Assembly: GCF_034313965.1 (NCBI RefSeq)
Contig: NZ_JAVIWQ010000002.1
Span: 2,666,001 to 2,730,000 of the forward strand
Source of the DNA: Herbaspirillum sp. RTI4
GTDB taxonomy: Bacteria; Pseudomonadota; Gammaproteobacteria; Burkholderiales; Burkholderiaceae_D
Length of the DNA stretch: 64,000 bases
Reading direction: 5' to 3'
Made by a program: the position numbers and the translations under genes. The notes beneath the pieces were generated by a model. That model ran no database searches, was not told the DNA's origin, and worked only from the letters and a program-made list of their open reading frames with translations. The number at the start of each line of letters is the position of its first letter. Positions within the stretch are counted from its first letter, which is position 1. Shown here piece after piece: positions 17,253 to 26,941 of the stretch.

Positions 17253-18596
17253 ATGAACACATCAAAAATTTTATGGGGCGAAGGTTTGTTTCTGCGGCCC
17301 CAGCATTTTCAACAACAAGATCAGTACCACGAAAAACGCCTGCACGAAATGAGCGTGGCTCTACATCCCTACGTGTGGGGTGTTCTATCCATGGAAATCG
17401 ACGAAGAGGCGCTAAAAAACAGTTCACTACGCTTTCTCCGCCTGTCAGTCATTTTCCAGGACGGTGAAATTTACATGGCGCCAGAGCAAGACGCTCTGCC
17501 TGCTGCGATAGATCTGAGCAATCTACCGCACGATCATCCGACTATTACTTATCACATCGCCCTGCCCTATCTGAAAGATACGGGAGACAATGCTTCGCAG
17601 ACCGCCGAATACAGTCATGCACACCGCTATACGCAAAGCAATACAGGTACTTGCGACCTGTTCACCAAAGCAGCCGAGGCGGAACTGAGTTTTCTCAAAA
17701 AATCGGTGCGACTGGTATCCGGACTGGATCCACGCGCCTCCCTGACACATTTCCCGATAACACGACTACAGCGTTGTGCTGGCAATGGATATGAAGTGGA
17801 TCCGACCTTCATCGCCCCAAGCCTGTCCATTAAAAGCGCCCCCGGTATTCGCCGCCGCTTGCATCAATTAATGGATGCGCTCCACGCCAAAGTCAGCGCC
17901 TTGTACGGACACCATCGTGAACCGAGTAAAAACGTCATCGAATTTCGTTCCGGCGACACATCATCATTCTGGTTTTTGCACACGGCCAGTTCTGCCTACG
18001 CCTCGCTCGCGCATTATTACCATCACCAGGACTTCCATCCAGAGCGCCTGTTTCAGCAACTTCTTTCACTGGCAGGGGCACTGATGACGTTTTCTAAAAC
18101 ACATACACTGACCGATTTACCCATGTACCAACATGACGACCCCGGACCTTGTTATTCCAAGCTGGATCAAATCATTCGAGACTTGCTCGACACCGTCATT
18201 TCTTCACGTTATTTTTCAATCGCGCTTTCCCAGACTAAGCCCTGCTATTTGCATGGGGTATTGGATTCCGGAAAAATCAACGAAAAAACGGCGTTTTATT
18301 TGGCAATCGGCGCCGATATTCCTGCTCTTGAACTGGTAGAGACGGTGCCGACCATCGTGAAATTAGGATCACCGGAAGATGTCGACAAATTCGTGCTGTC
18401 GTCTATGCCTGGCGTCAAAATTTCACATATGCCCCAAGTGCCATCGGTCTTGCCCGTACGCCCTGAAACCTACTATTTTTCATTAGAGAGCAAGGGGCCT
18501 ATTTACGACCGCATGCTGCAAGCGCAGTCGATCTCGATCTACGTCCCCAGCAATTTCAAAGACCCCCGGATTGAACTTTTCGCAGTTACATCATGA
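17253..18596 (+). CDS. tssK: T6SS baseplate-membrane connector TssK
   Basis: TssK joins the baseplate to the TssL/TssM membrane complex. The 447-residue product begins with the family hallmark ILWGEGLFLRPQHFQQQD and has the usual length and C-terminal pattern (YYFSLESKGPIYDRMLQAQSISIYVP). Its stop overlaps the start of tssL by four bases (ATGA), indicating coupled translation. Confidence 0.97.
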   Translation: MNTSKILWGEGLFLRPQHFQQQDQYHEKRLHEMSVALHPYVWGVLSMEIDEEALKNSSLRFLRLSVIFQDGEIYMAPEQDALPAAIDLSNLPHDHPTITYHIALPYLKDTGDNASQTAEYSHAHRYTQSNTGTCDLFTKAAEAELSFLKKSVRLVSGLDPRASLTHFPITRLQRCAGNGYEVDPTFIAPSLSIKSAPGIRRRLHQLMDALHAKVSALYGHHREPSKNVIEFRSGDTSSFWFLHTASSAYASLAHYYHHQDFHPERLFQQLLSLAGALMTFSKTHTLTDLPMYQHDDPGPCYSKLDQIIRDLLDTVISSRYFSIALSQTKPCYLHGVLDSGKINEKTAFYLAIGADIPALELVETVPTIVKLGSPEDVDKFVLSSMPGVKISHMPQVPSVLPVRPETYYFSLESKGPIYDRMLQAQSISIYVPSNFKDPRIELFAVTS

Positions 18597-19366
18597 ACCA
18601 CACTACACCCTCTCTTTTAAACGACATGTCCGACCGGCATCACCCCAATAAGGTGTCAAAGCAAACCAACTCTTTGCTTGATCTTATGTACGACGGTTTT
18701 TATGCGGCTTTTTTACTTAAAAACGAATGCGCGCCTCAGGACCTTGAAAATCTGACTTCGCAAATCCGAAATTTTCTGATTGATTTTGAAAAAAGCGCAA
18801 AAAAAACGAATATTCACCCTGAAGATATTGATGCGTCCCAATATGCCTATTGTGCAACGGTTGATGAAATCATTCTCCATTCATCCTTTGAAATCCGCGA
18901 TGTCTGGGCGCGTCGCCCGCTACAACTGCTTTTGTTTGGCGATCAACTGGCAGGCGAACATTTTTTTTCTCGCCTCGAAGATTTGCGCGCAAAAGGCAGC
19001 GCGCATCTGCCTGCGCTAGAAATATTTCATCTCTGTCTGCTCATTGGATTCCGAGGGAAGTATTTGATAGAAGGTACCGAGAAATTGAATTACCTGACAG
19101 CACGTCTGGGAGATGAAATAGCGCGCATGAAAGGAAAGAGTGTCGGCTTTGCACCGCACTGGGAACGACCTGATCAGGTGAGCAACAAACTGCGTAACGA
19201 TCTTCCGCTATGGGTACTGTGTTCAGTATTCTCATTGCTTGGACTAAGTGCGTATTTCGCCTTAAATATGATGCTATCCAAAGCGACGATGACGAGTATC
19301 AGCGGATATGGCGACGTGGTTAAGCTGGCGCCGCGACCAGCAAACCTGAATATCACTCTCCCGTAA
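18593..19366 (+). CDS. tssL: T6SS inner-membrane protein TssL (DotU family)
   Basis: TssL is the IcmH/DotU-like inner-membrane partner of TssM. The 257-residue protein has a cytoplasmic helical domain with the conserved EIILHSSFE-like segment and LLIGFRGKY near residue 150. It ends with a single membrane helix (about 203-228). There is no peptidoglycan-binding OmpA extension, so wall binding must come from a separate protein such as the OmpA-domain product at 27928. Translation is coupled to tssK. The plus-strand arm then breaks off for two minus-strand genes. Confidence 0.95.
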   Translation: MNHTTPSLLNDMSDRHHPNKVSKQTNSLLDLMYDGFYAAFLLKNECAPQDLENLTSQIRNFLIDFEKSAKKTNIHPEDIDASQYAYCATVDEIILHSSFEIRDVWARRPLQLLLFGDQLAGEHFFSRLEDLRAKGSAHLPALEIFHLCLLIGFRGKYLIEGTEKLNYLTARLGDEIARMKGKSVGFAPHWERPDQVSNKLRNDLPLWVLCSVFSLLGLSAYFALNMMLSKATMTSISGYGDVVKLAPRPANLNITLP

Positions 19367-19497
19367 TTTACAGTTACCGGGCTATCAAGGTTGCGATACG
19401 CATCGCGATCATTGATATGCCCACTCCACTGAGGCGTCGCAACTCGCGAAAAACATCAACCCGGATTGAAGCAAGGGACGATATGTCTATCTTTCAC

Positions 19498-20742
19498 TCA
19501 ATCCGGCTTGCCTTCGGCTCGCCACATTATTGCTATCACAGCCAACAGAGGGATATTTTTAATCAGCGAGGCCATAGAATCCAGTCCCCATTGTTGTAAC
19601 AATAAATTCATCAATAGCGCACCACCAACGATCAGTATTATTTGGACGGGCCAGATCCAACTACGGTAATAAAACAAAAGTGCCAACCCGGTAGCAGCTT
19701 GGGCAATAACGGCAACCAGCACGATTTCGCCAAACCAAGATGTGCTGAGATTTGACGGATAAGCCCCGCTGACCCAAGTAGAAATAGCATTAAGAAGCCA
19801 GAAGAGTGCGAAGGCAGCTCGAAGAATAGGACTACCCCAGGAAAAAACAATACCCGTACGCTGTTCTCGATGCGCAAAGCTCGCAGGAGCTTGTAACGGA
19901 CGTCCCAATAACGCAGTAACAGGCCCGGCATCCGCAGTATTGCTCCCATCTGCGCTTTGTATCAGCATCTGAAGAGAGTCTGGAGTCAATGCGCTACTCG
20001 GAATAATCGCAGCAACACGAGCAACAATTTTTGCAATAGGAGTGGGCAACGGAAGTACGATTGCAGGAGGTGCTTGTAGGCCATGACGCAATGCCGCAAG
20101 ATAATTTCCCATGCTCAGAGCGACCGGACCAACGACGGCCATTTCACGCGGTACTGATTGCTTCATGAATACCAACTTCACCAACGCAGCAACCAGATCG
20201 TCCACATGAATAGGTTGAACCATGGCGTCATTAGCCATGGGCATCATCAGAAATGGCAACGTGGAGAAAGCGAGAAATAATTGACTTCCTGGACCATCCT
20301 CGCCGTACACAAGTGAAGGCCGAACGATCGTTGCGCTTAATGGCCGCTGGAGTAAGTCGTGTTCCGCCGCACCTTTGCTGCGCCAATATTCGGTCGATGC
20401 ATCAACACCACTTCCCAATGCCGAAACCTGAATCACACGCTGAATGCCGCGGCTTTCACAGGCCGCGAAAAGTGCCACCGGCGCTGCGCGATGCAGCAGG
20501 TCAAAATCGCCACTGCGGGCTTCCCGGATAATACCAACGCAATTAACAACAGCATCGACATCATCAAGGAGTGGCAACCAGGCTTGCTCAGTCGTCATTT
20601 TGGAAAAATCGATTTGGTGATGATTTTTTCTATCGGCTACGGCGCGGCGACTGGCACCGACAACGGAACACCCCGCATTCTCCAGCGCAGTCACAAGATG
20701 GCTGCCGATCAGACCTGTAGCGCCGAGAACCAGAACATTCAT
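19498..20742 (-). CDS. SDR-type NAD(P)-binding protein with DoxX-like membrane C-terminus
   Basis: A 414-residue fusion. The N-terminal part (1-290) is an extended or atypical short-chain dehydrogenase with nucleotide-binding GATGLIG at 7-13 and a YWRSK (Y-x3-K) motif at 119-123. The C-terminal part has about four membrane helices of the DoxX-like type. Such fusions are widespread in proteobacteria with unknown substrate. It lies on the minus strand between tssL and the second part of the T6SS plus arm and has no known link to T6SS. A stem (CCGGATTGA/TCAATCCGG, long loop) overlaps its stop. Confidence 0.8.
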   Translation of the reverse strand: MNVLVLGATGLIGSHLVTALENAGCSVVGASRRAVADRKNHHQIDFSKMTTEQAWLPLLDDVDAVVNCVGIIREARSGDFDLLHRAAPVALFAACESRGIQRVIQVSALGSGVDASTEYWRSKGAAEHDLLQRPLSATIVRPSLVYGEDGPGSQLFLAFSTLPFLMMPMANDAMVQPIHVDDLVAALVKLVFMKQSVPREMAVVGPVALSMGNYLAALRHGLQAPPAIVLPLPTPIAKIVARVAAIIPSSALTPDSLQMLIQSADGSNTADAGPVTALLGRPLQAPASFAHREQRTGIVFSWGSPILRAAFALFWLLNAISTWVSGAYPSNLSTSWFGEIVLVAVIAQAATGLALLFYYRSWIWPVQIILIVGGALLMNLLLQQWGLDSMASLIKNIPLLAVIAIMWRAEGKPD

Positions 20743-20786
20743 AATACTTCCTTATCAATTACATAAAATTCAGAGGATTAATGTGA

Positions 20787-21761
20787 CTATTCGTTCGCTT
20801 GGCAAACGGCATCCGACTCCCAACGTCCTGAACAAATACGCCAGCGACACAACTCAGCCTCCATCGGGCTCAGTTGTTTGCATCTCTGCAACAATTGCGC
20901 TGGCGACTCTCCCTGCTTTCTAACGGTCACATCATCCGATCCCTGCGAGGATTTAAGTTTACTGGGTTCAGATGATTTATTAACAGGTCCTTGTTTGCTT
21001 ATCGGCACATCCTTTGGTTTCCCCAAGTCAAAGATGCTATCACTGTTTGAGACTAATGCCGCAAGGATGTTGACATCGCTATCCGCCGCCGGTCCCGTCG
21101 GAAATTTTTCAGTGCGGGGTTTCGATGTAGCAGCCTCTTTTTTTGATATTTCGGTTTTCTTTGGACTTGGTTGCGGCACATTTTTTGGGGAATTACCATC
21201 CGGCTGTTTTTTAGTACCGGACACAGACTTCTTTTTAATATCGTCTGGCATCGATGACGTATGTTTCGGTAGTCGTATGACTTTTTCCTTCTCTGACAAA
21301 GATGCTTTTAATGCGCTCTCAGGCGTCAAGGCAGACGTTTCTTGCTCAGTCACAATATCATTTTGAATAATGGCCGCTTGCCCGATGTCCGATAAATGAC
21401 GATGATTGTCCGATTCAGCCACAGTGTCCGATAGAGGCGCGGATAAACCTCCGGTAAGCGAAGAAGCTGCAATGGCAGGTATTTCCGGCACAGATTCGGA
21501 CCGCACCTCAGCATGTTCAGGATCTCCTCCTGACGCAAGCAACATAAGCACACCGACCACCAATACCAAAGCAACGACTCCGGAGATACGCCAGAGCGCG
21601 CGGCGCTTCAGCGATGATTTTTTACTGCGTACTGCATTCCCATCTAACGCACTCAGGATACGAGGACTATCTTTGCCACCGTGCGTTGATTGAATCAACA
21701 AATTTGGTTTAACAGAAGCAGCATGAGATTTTTCAGATGATTTCAAAACAGATTTCTCCAT
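20787..21761 (-). CDS. Unrecognised single-pass membrane protein with Cys-rich tail
   Basis: I do not recognise this 324-residue protein. It has a cytoplasmic basic N-terminus (about 1-57), one membrane helix at 58-77 and a long Ser/Lys/Pro-rich, probably disordered periplasmic stretch (about 80-285). A compact C-terminal segment carries four cysteines in its last 31 residues (motif C-x11-C-x4-C-x9-C). The layout, a spacer rich in K and P ending in a small folded tip, recalls proteins that span the periplasm, but there is no recognisable TonB, SPOR or LysM domain. It is 44 bases from the SDR gene on the same strand, inside the T6SS locus. Confidence 0.7.
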   Translation of the reverse strand: MEKSVLKSSEKSHAASVKPNLLIQSTHGGKDSPRILSALDGNAVRSKKSSLKRRALWRISGVVALVLVVGVLMLLASGGDPEHAEVRSESVPEIPAIAASSLTGGLSAPLSDTVAESDNHRHLSDIGQAAIIQNDIVTEQETSALTPESALKASLSEKEKVIRLPKHTSSMPDDIKKKSVSGTKKQPDGNSPKNVPQPSPKKTEISKKEAATSKPRTEKFPTGPAADSDVNILAALVSNSDSIFDLGKPKDVPISKQGPVNKSSEPSKLKSSQGSDDVTVRKQGESPAQLLQRCKQLSPMEAELCRWRICSGRWESDAVCQANE

Positions 21762-22114
21762 ATTACCAAGCCATAAAATGACAGAAAAACTTATAAATTA
21801 AAGATTTAAGATTAAAGAAAATTAATAAGTACTAATTTTTAAAATGCCGAATATAAATGACACCTTATATTCTATTTTTATAATGATGATGCAATTTTTA
21901 AAAATAAACAAAAATAAATTTCACTTTGATACTCGTCTCATTCGCAATAATTTAAAAGTACTAGAAAATAGACGTAATTTATATTTAAAAATAAATTGAT
22001 GAATCTTAATTCTTTCAATGACAGTCAGAATAATCTGTATTAATAAATTCATTGACTCTCTATAAGTGCTTTTAGTCATTTTTAGAAGACGAAACCTCAC
22101 ATGAAAATAAACTC
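21762..22114. promoter_or_regulatory. AT-rich divergent intergenic region
   Basis: This gap of 353 bases between the unknown membrane-protein gene and the M15 hydrolase gene is strongly A/T-rich, with many A- and T-tracts. It probably holds promoters in both directions. One near-copy of the T6SS palindrome, GTATTAATAA at 22037-22046, lies upstream of the plus-strand genes. No gene-like frame was seen. Confidence 0.5.
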
Positions 22115-22954
22115 GTGTTTTTACTCGTTATCAGCCTGTATTTTTTATTGGTGTGCGGCATCGTGTGGCTGCTGCTATTTCCTGTTGCGCGAGAAATTAT
22201 TTGCGCAGTCCTCCGCAATAAATGGGAAAGACTTTGGAAGCTGGCAAGTAGCTGGATGGCGCGCAGAGTTACGTCGACAAACACGTTACCGAAAAGACTG
22301 CTTGCAACGTCTGCGAAAACATCCCGCTATCTGCAACAACATCGCCTGATATTTTTAATAGTGGCAGCAGTGATTATTTTCCCGCCACTGGCAGCATGGC
22401 TTTTCAGTGGGAAAAATATGGTTGTCAGCTATGAAGAGAGCCGGCTAGACGTCAACACACAAATAGCGGACTTATTGAAGGGCGAACAATTAGTTCCACC
22501 TCCGCCATTACCACCCGATATTTTCAGCACGCAGGAGGTAACGCAACTGCGACCGATGCTGGCTACGGCAAGCAGGAACTGGCAAGCGTTGGATGCCGAT
22601 TTTACGCAGCGTTTGCTGCTGACATTCAAGATCATGCGAGAAAAACACGACTATGAAATGGTCATTATTGAGGGCTACCGCAGTCCTGAACGGCAGAATT
22701 CACTCGCCAAAATGGGAACAAATGTTACGAATGCAAAAGCCTTCCAGAGCTATCACCAGTACGGCCTGGCTGCCGATTCTGCCTTCATGCGTAATGGGAA
22801 ATTACTTATTTCCGAAAAAGATCCATGGGCAATGCGGGGCTATCAACTCTACGGAGAAGTAGCCGAATCAGTCGGACTGCATTGGGGCGGACGCTGGAAG
22901 ATGATGGATTTCGGTCATGTCGAATTGCGGAAGCCCGGAGTGATTGGAAAATAA
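22115..22954 (+). CDS. Membrane-anchored M15 peptidoglycan hydrolase, TagX-like
   Basis: A 279-residue protein starting at GTG 22115. Two membrane helices (about 2-24 and 78-97) are followed by a periplasmic domain of the VanY/M15 metallopeptidase family. The zinc-binding pattern is S-Y-H-x4-A-A-D at 213-221 (H214, D221) and G-H-V-E with H268; EGYRSPERQ near 186-194 is also typical. In Acinetobacter, TagX, an M15-type endopeptidase encoded in the T6SS locus, opens the cell wall for machine assembly. The position directly before tssM suggests the same job here. Its specificity is not proved. Confidence 0.82.
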   Translation: MFLLVISLYFLLVCGIVWLLLFPVAREIICAVLRNKWERLWKLASSWMARRVTSTNTLPKRLLATSAKTSRYLQQHRLIFLIVAAVIIFPPLAAWLFSGKNMVVSYEESRLDVNTQIADLLKGEQLVPPPPLPPDIFSTQEVTQLRPMLATASRNWQALDADFTQRLLLTFKIMREKHDYEMVIIEGYRSPERQNSLAKMGTNVTNAKAFQSYHQYGLAADSAFMRNGKLLISEKDPWAMRGYQLYGEVAESVGLHWGGRWKMMDFGHVELRKPGVIGK

Positions 22955-23068
22955 AAAAACAAGCCCGAGCATCAATACATACGGCAATCTTTTTCTGATT
23001 ACATTCATCACTGTCAGGGCGATCTTCAATAATCGTCCTACAGTCAAACAAACGACTTACTTATCTCT

Positions 23069-26000
23069 ATGCAAGCATTCTGGAAATTATTGACTCATTC
23101 GCGCACATTGACTGCCATAGGTTGTGTTGCATTAGCAGCGATCTTATATCTTGGAGCGAGTAGCCTGGGTATTGGCATTATCGGAATAGTCATCATCCTA
23201 TGCGCATGCATTGCTACAGGCGGGCTCGCATGGTGGTACGAGCGCTATCGCACCCGGCGCGATTCGGCAAATTTAAACGGCATGCTGGAAACTCAGGCCG
23301 AAACGGGCGCAGACAAACCGGATGTGAACGAGACCGATGCACTCCGCACACGCATGTTGAGCGCCATTTCGAGAATCAAAAATTCACGATTGGGAGAAAA
23401 ATCAGGGGCAACGGCCTTGTATGAACTGCCCTGGTACATGGTTATCGGCAATCCGGCCGCCGGGAAAAGTAGCGCCATATCCAATTCCGGCCTGCATTTT
23501 CCATTGCAGGATAAAAATAGTCATATCGTCCAGGGTGTCGGCGGCACCAGAAATTGCGACTGGTTTTTTACCACGAATGGCATCCTCCTCGATACGGCAG
23601 GCCGTTACTCAGTGTCTGAAAAGGATCGCTCTGAATGGTTTAACTTTCTCGGACTATTAAAAAAATACCGTAGCCGCGCTCCTATCAACGGCATCATTAT
23701 TGCGGTCAGCATTGCGGAACTGATCAGCAGTCGCCCCGAAGTTGGCGAGGAGTTAGCCAAGAATCTGCGTGAACGGGTTCACGAACTGACAGAACGACTG
23801 GAGGTCTATGCGCCGGTGTACATCATGTTCACCAAGACGGACCTGGTCAGTGGCTTTACCGAATTTTTCCAGGAAATGGAATTGACGGAACAAGACCGGG
23901 TCTGGGGCGCAACTGTCCCGTACAGCACTAAAAATACGCCTCAAGATGTTCTGGCACATTTTGATATGCATTTCGACCGCCTCTATGAAGGACTAAAAGA
24001 AATCAGTCTGGCCAACATGAGTTTTTATAATGGCGACCGCATGCCGCCAGCCATTTTCACCTTCCCGCTAGAATTTGCCGCCATCAAACCCGTGTTGCAT
24101 ACCTTCATGGCAACCCTGTTTGAAGACAATCGCTACCAATTCAAACCCGTCTTCCGTGGATTCTATTTCACCAGCGCAAAAAAAGAAGGCACGAGTTCGA
24201 GTACATCATCGGAACGCGTCGCGCATCGCTTCAATCTGAATGTGCAATTATTTAAATTACCGAAATTAGAATCCGAAGAAGACCCTGTGGAAAATACAAC
24301 ACCACACGGATTATTTCTGCGCAACCTGTTTGAAAAAGTCATCTTTCCCGATAAAGATTTGGTCAGGCAATATGCAAGTCGTCACAAGATGCGTTTGCGC
24401 TATGCCTTTTTTTTCGGTGCCGCTATTCTGCTAGGCCTGAGTCTCGCGGGCTGGAGTTGGTCCTACATCGGCAATCGTCAGCTGGCCGACAACGTGCAGG
24501 CCGATCTGGACAAGGCCATCAAATTGCAGGAAAAAAGACTCGACTTGCAATCGCGATTGGAGGCGATGGAAATTCTTCAGGATCGTATTGAGCAATTACA
24601 AAAATTCAATCGAAAGCACCCTCTTTCTCTTGGATTCGGTTTGTATCAGGGAGAACTTCTGTCGCAAAAATTGCGCGAAGAGTACTTCTCAGGAATTCGG
24701 GAAATCGTTTTAAAACCAGTCGCTTTCAATATTGAAACCTTCCTGACTGAAATGAACACGCATGCTGATGCCCTGCAACCGATGTCCCAACCAATGAAAC
24801 AGGCGAACGGCTCCGCAACAGACTTTACGCAGGCCTCGGCAGCGAAAATTGATAGCGTAAGCAGAGTCACTACAGTCAATACGCCATCACCAACTCAAAG
24901 CCAGCAACCCTATACAGATGCGTCTCCGAGCAACGTCGAAGATGCCTATAACGCCCTGAAAACATATCTGATGCTGGCCGACAAAACGCGCGCTGAGTCT
25001 GGCCATCTGAACGATCAGATCACGCGCTTCTGGCGTGCATGGCTGGAAAGTAACAGAGGCAACATGCCGCGCGAGCAGATGATTCGTAGCGCAGAACGAC
25101 TGATGACATTTTATCTTTCCCAAATTAACGATCCATCGTGGCCAACTATCGACAACCAACTGACTCTGGTTGACCAGTCACGCGACAATTTGAGGCGGGT
25201 AGTTCGTGGAATGGCGGCGCGTGACCGTGTCTATGCCGATATCAAGGCGCGCGCCTCGACACGGTTTCCCTCTGTCACGGTAAGCCGCCTGCTCGATGAT
25301 CAGGACAAGGAATTAGTGCTGGGAAGTTATGCTATTTCCGGAGCATTCACGCGAGAGGCCTGGGAAAAATATGTCCAGGACGCGTTCAGAGACGCCGCCA
25401 ATAAAGAATTACAAAGTGCCGACTGGGTTTTAAAAACCGCTACCAACGATGACCTGACGCTTGAAGGAAGTCCAGAGCAAATTCAAAAGGCACTGGTCAT
25501 GCAATATAAGACCGACTATGCAAGAGAATGGCAAAAATTTGTCCAGGGCGTCAGCATCCCTGATCTTGTCAGTTTCGACAATGCAGTTAAAGCCATGAAC
25601 CGTTTCGGTGATCCGTCAAGTTCACCGATTAACAAACTGGTCACGCAGGTCCATCAGGAAACTTCCTGGGATAACCCGACAAGTGGTGGTTCGGTTCTGC
25701 AACAGGCTTCAAGCGGTTGGGGTGACTGGTTCTCGCAAACGATATTACGAAGATCGCCCGCGCCTGTCGTCGTCAACACCACAAACACGACCACGACCGG
25801 ATCGTCTCCCATGGGTCCCGTGGGAAAAGAATTTTCTGGCGTCGCCCGCATGCTCATGACTAAAGACAATAACGCATCATTGATGCGCGGCTACATGGAC
25901 ACCTTGTCCAAGCTGCGTACGCGCTTCAACCAGATAAAAAATCAGGGCGACACAGGCCCCGGTGCCAACCAGCTGATGCAACAAACATTAAATGGCAACG

Positions 26001-26941
26001 GATCAGAACTGGCCGATGCACTCAAATATGTTGATGAACAAATGCTGACAGGAATGAGCGATTCTCAAAAACAGGCCATACGTCCAGTCTTGGTGCGCCC
26101 ATTGATACAAGCTTTTGCGGTCACTGTCGTCCCCACTGAAGCTGAAATAAACCGCACATGGCTGGCGCAGGTCTATGCCCCGTTCAAGGAAAAACTGGCA
26201 GATAAATATCCATTTTCAAGCAGCTCAAAAATAGAGGCGACCAGTTCAGAAATAGGTCAAATATTTGGCCCGGAAGGTAGCATCGCCAAATTCGTGAATG
26301 CATCGATGGGCCCGCTGGTGATTCGTCGTGGCGACGCATTAGCAGCAAAAACATGGGCAGATATGGGCATTCATTTATCACCCGCCATCGTAAGCAATTT
26401 TTCACGCTGGGTTGGCCCGCTGGGCGCCAATGGTGCGGGAGCCGCCGGCAATAGCGGCAGCGCACCCGCCGAAGCACAAACCATGTTTCAGATTCTGGCA
26501 TTGCCAGCGTCGGGAACGCTGGAGTACACCATCGAAATCGACGGCCAGCAATTGCGCTATCGCAATACGCAGTCACAATGGACCAATTTTATCTGGCCGA
26601 ACCCACAGGGCACGCCAGGGGCGCGTATCACCGCGGTCACGTTCGATGGGCGCACGATTGAAATCGCCAATCAACCGGGACGATTTGGTCTCGAACGCCT
26701 GATCAACAGCGCTACCCGGACCAAAAAAGACGGCACTTTTGAACTGAGCTGGAGCAACGAAAAAATCACGGTCCCCATTAATTTGAAAATTATCAGCAGT
26801 CCACAGGTCAGTGCCAAATCAGCCGATGGAAGCGTGCAGCAAAATCAAGGATTCCGCGGCATGGTTTTACCCGAAACTATCGTGGGTGCCATGCCAGAAG
26901 TCTCGCCGGCAAGAATCAATACGGGAGTACAAGCGCAATGA
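23069..26941 (+). CDS. tssM: T6SS inner-membrane protein TssM (IcmF)
   Basis: TssM spans the inner membrane and periplasm and contacts TssJ, forming the channel for the Hcp/VgrG spike. The 1290-residue protein has two N-terminal membrane helices (about 12-54) and a cytoplasmic GTPase-like domain with Walker A GNPAAGKSS at 127-135 and ILLDTAGRY about 45 residues later. A third helix lies near 448-468, followed by a large periplasmic part. A Ser/Thr/Gln-rich stretch interrupts the periplasmic part around 570-620. The stop overlaps tagF by four bases. Confidence 0.97.
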   Translation: MQAFWKLLTHSRTLTAIGCVALAAILYLGASSLGIGIIGIVIILCACIATGGLAWWYERYRTRRDSANLNGMLETQAETGADKPDVNETDALRTRMLSAISRIKNSRLGEKSGATALYELPWYMVIGNPAAGKSSAISNSGLHFPLQDKNSHIVQGVGGTRNCDWFFTTNGILLDTAGRYSVSEKDRSEWFNFLGLLKKYRSRAPINGIIIAVSIAELISSRPEVGEELAKNLRERVHELTERLEVYAPVYIMFTKTDLVSGFTEFFQEMELTEQDRVWGATVPYSTKNTPQDVLAHFDMHFDRLYEGLKEISLANMSFYNGDRMPPAIFTFPLEFAAIKPVLHTFMATLFEDNRYQFKPVFRGFYFTSAKKEGTSSSTSSERVAHRFNLNVQLFKLPKLESEEDPVENTTPHGLFLRNLFEKVIFPDKDLVRQYASRHKMRLRYAFFFGAAILLGLSLAGWSWSYIGNRQLADNVQADLDKAIKLQEKRLDLQSRLEAMEILQDRIEQLQKFNRKHPLSLGFGLYQGELLSQKLREEYFSGIREIVLKPVAFNIETFLTEMNTHADALQPMSQPMKQANGSATDFTQASAAKIDSVSRVTTVNTPSPTQSQQPYTDASPSNVEDAYNALKTYLMLADKTRAESGHLNDQITRFWRAWLESNRGNMPREQMIRSAERLMTFYLSQINDPSWPTIDNQLTLVDQSRDNLRRVVRGMAARDRVYADIKARASTRFPSVTVSRLLDDQDKELVLGSYAISGAFTREAWEKYVQDAFRDAANKELQSADWVLKTATNDDLTLEGSPEQIQKALVMQYKTDYAREWQKFVQGVSIPDLVSFDNAVKAMNRFGDPSSSPINKLVTQVHQETSWDNPTSGGSVLQQASSGWGDWFSQTILRRSPAPVVVNTTNTTTTGSSPMGPVGKEFSGVARMLMTKDNNASLMRGYMDTLSKLRTRFNQIKNQGDTGPGANQLMQQTLNGNGSELADALKYVDEQMLTGMSDSQKQAIRPVLVRPLIQAFAVTVVPTEAEINRTWLAQVYAPFKEKLADKYPFSSSSKIEATSSEIGQIFGPEGSIAKFVNASMGPLVIRRGDALAAKTWADMGIHLSPAIVSNFSRWVGPLGANGAGAAGNSGSAPAEAQTMFQILALPASGTLEYTIEIDGQQLRYRNTQSQWTNFIWPNPQGTPGARITAVTFDGRTIEIANQPGRFGLERLINSATRTKKDGTFELSWSNEKITVPINLKIISSPQVSAKSADGSVQQNQGFRGMVLPETIVGAMPEVSPARINTGVQAQ

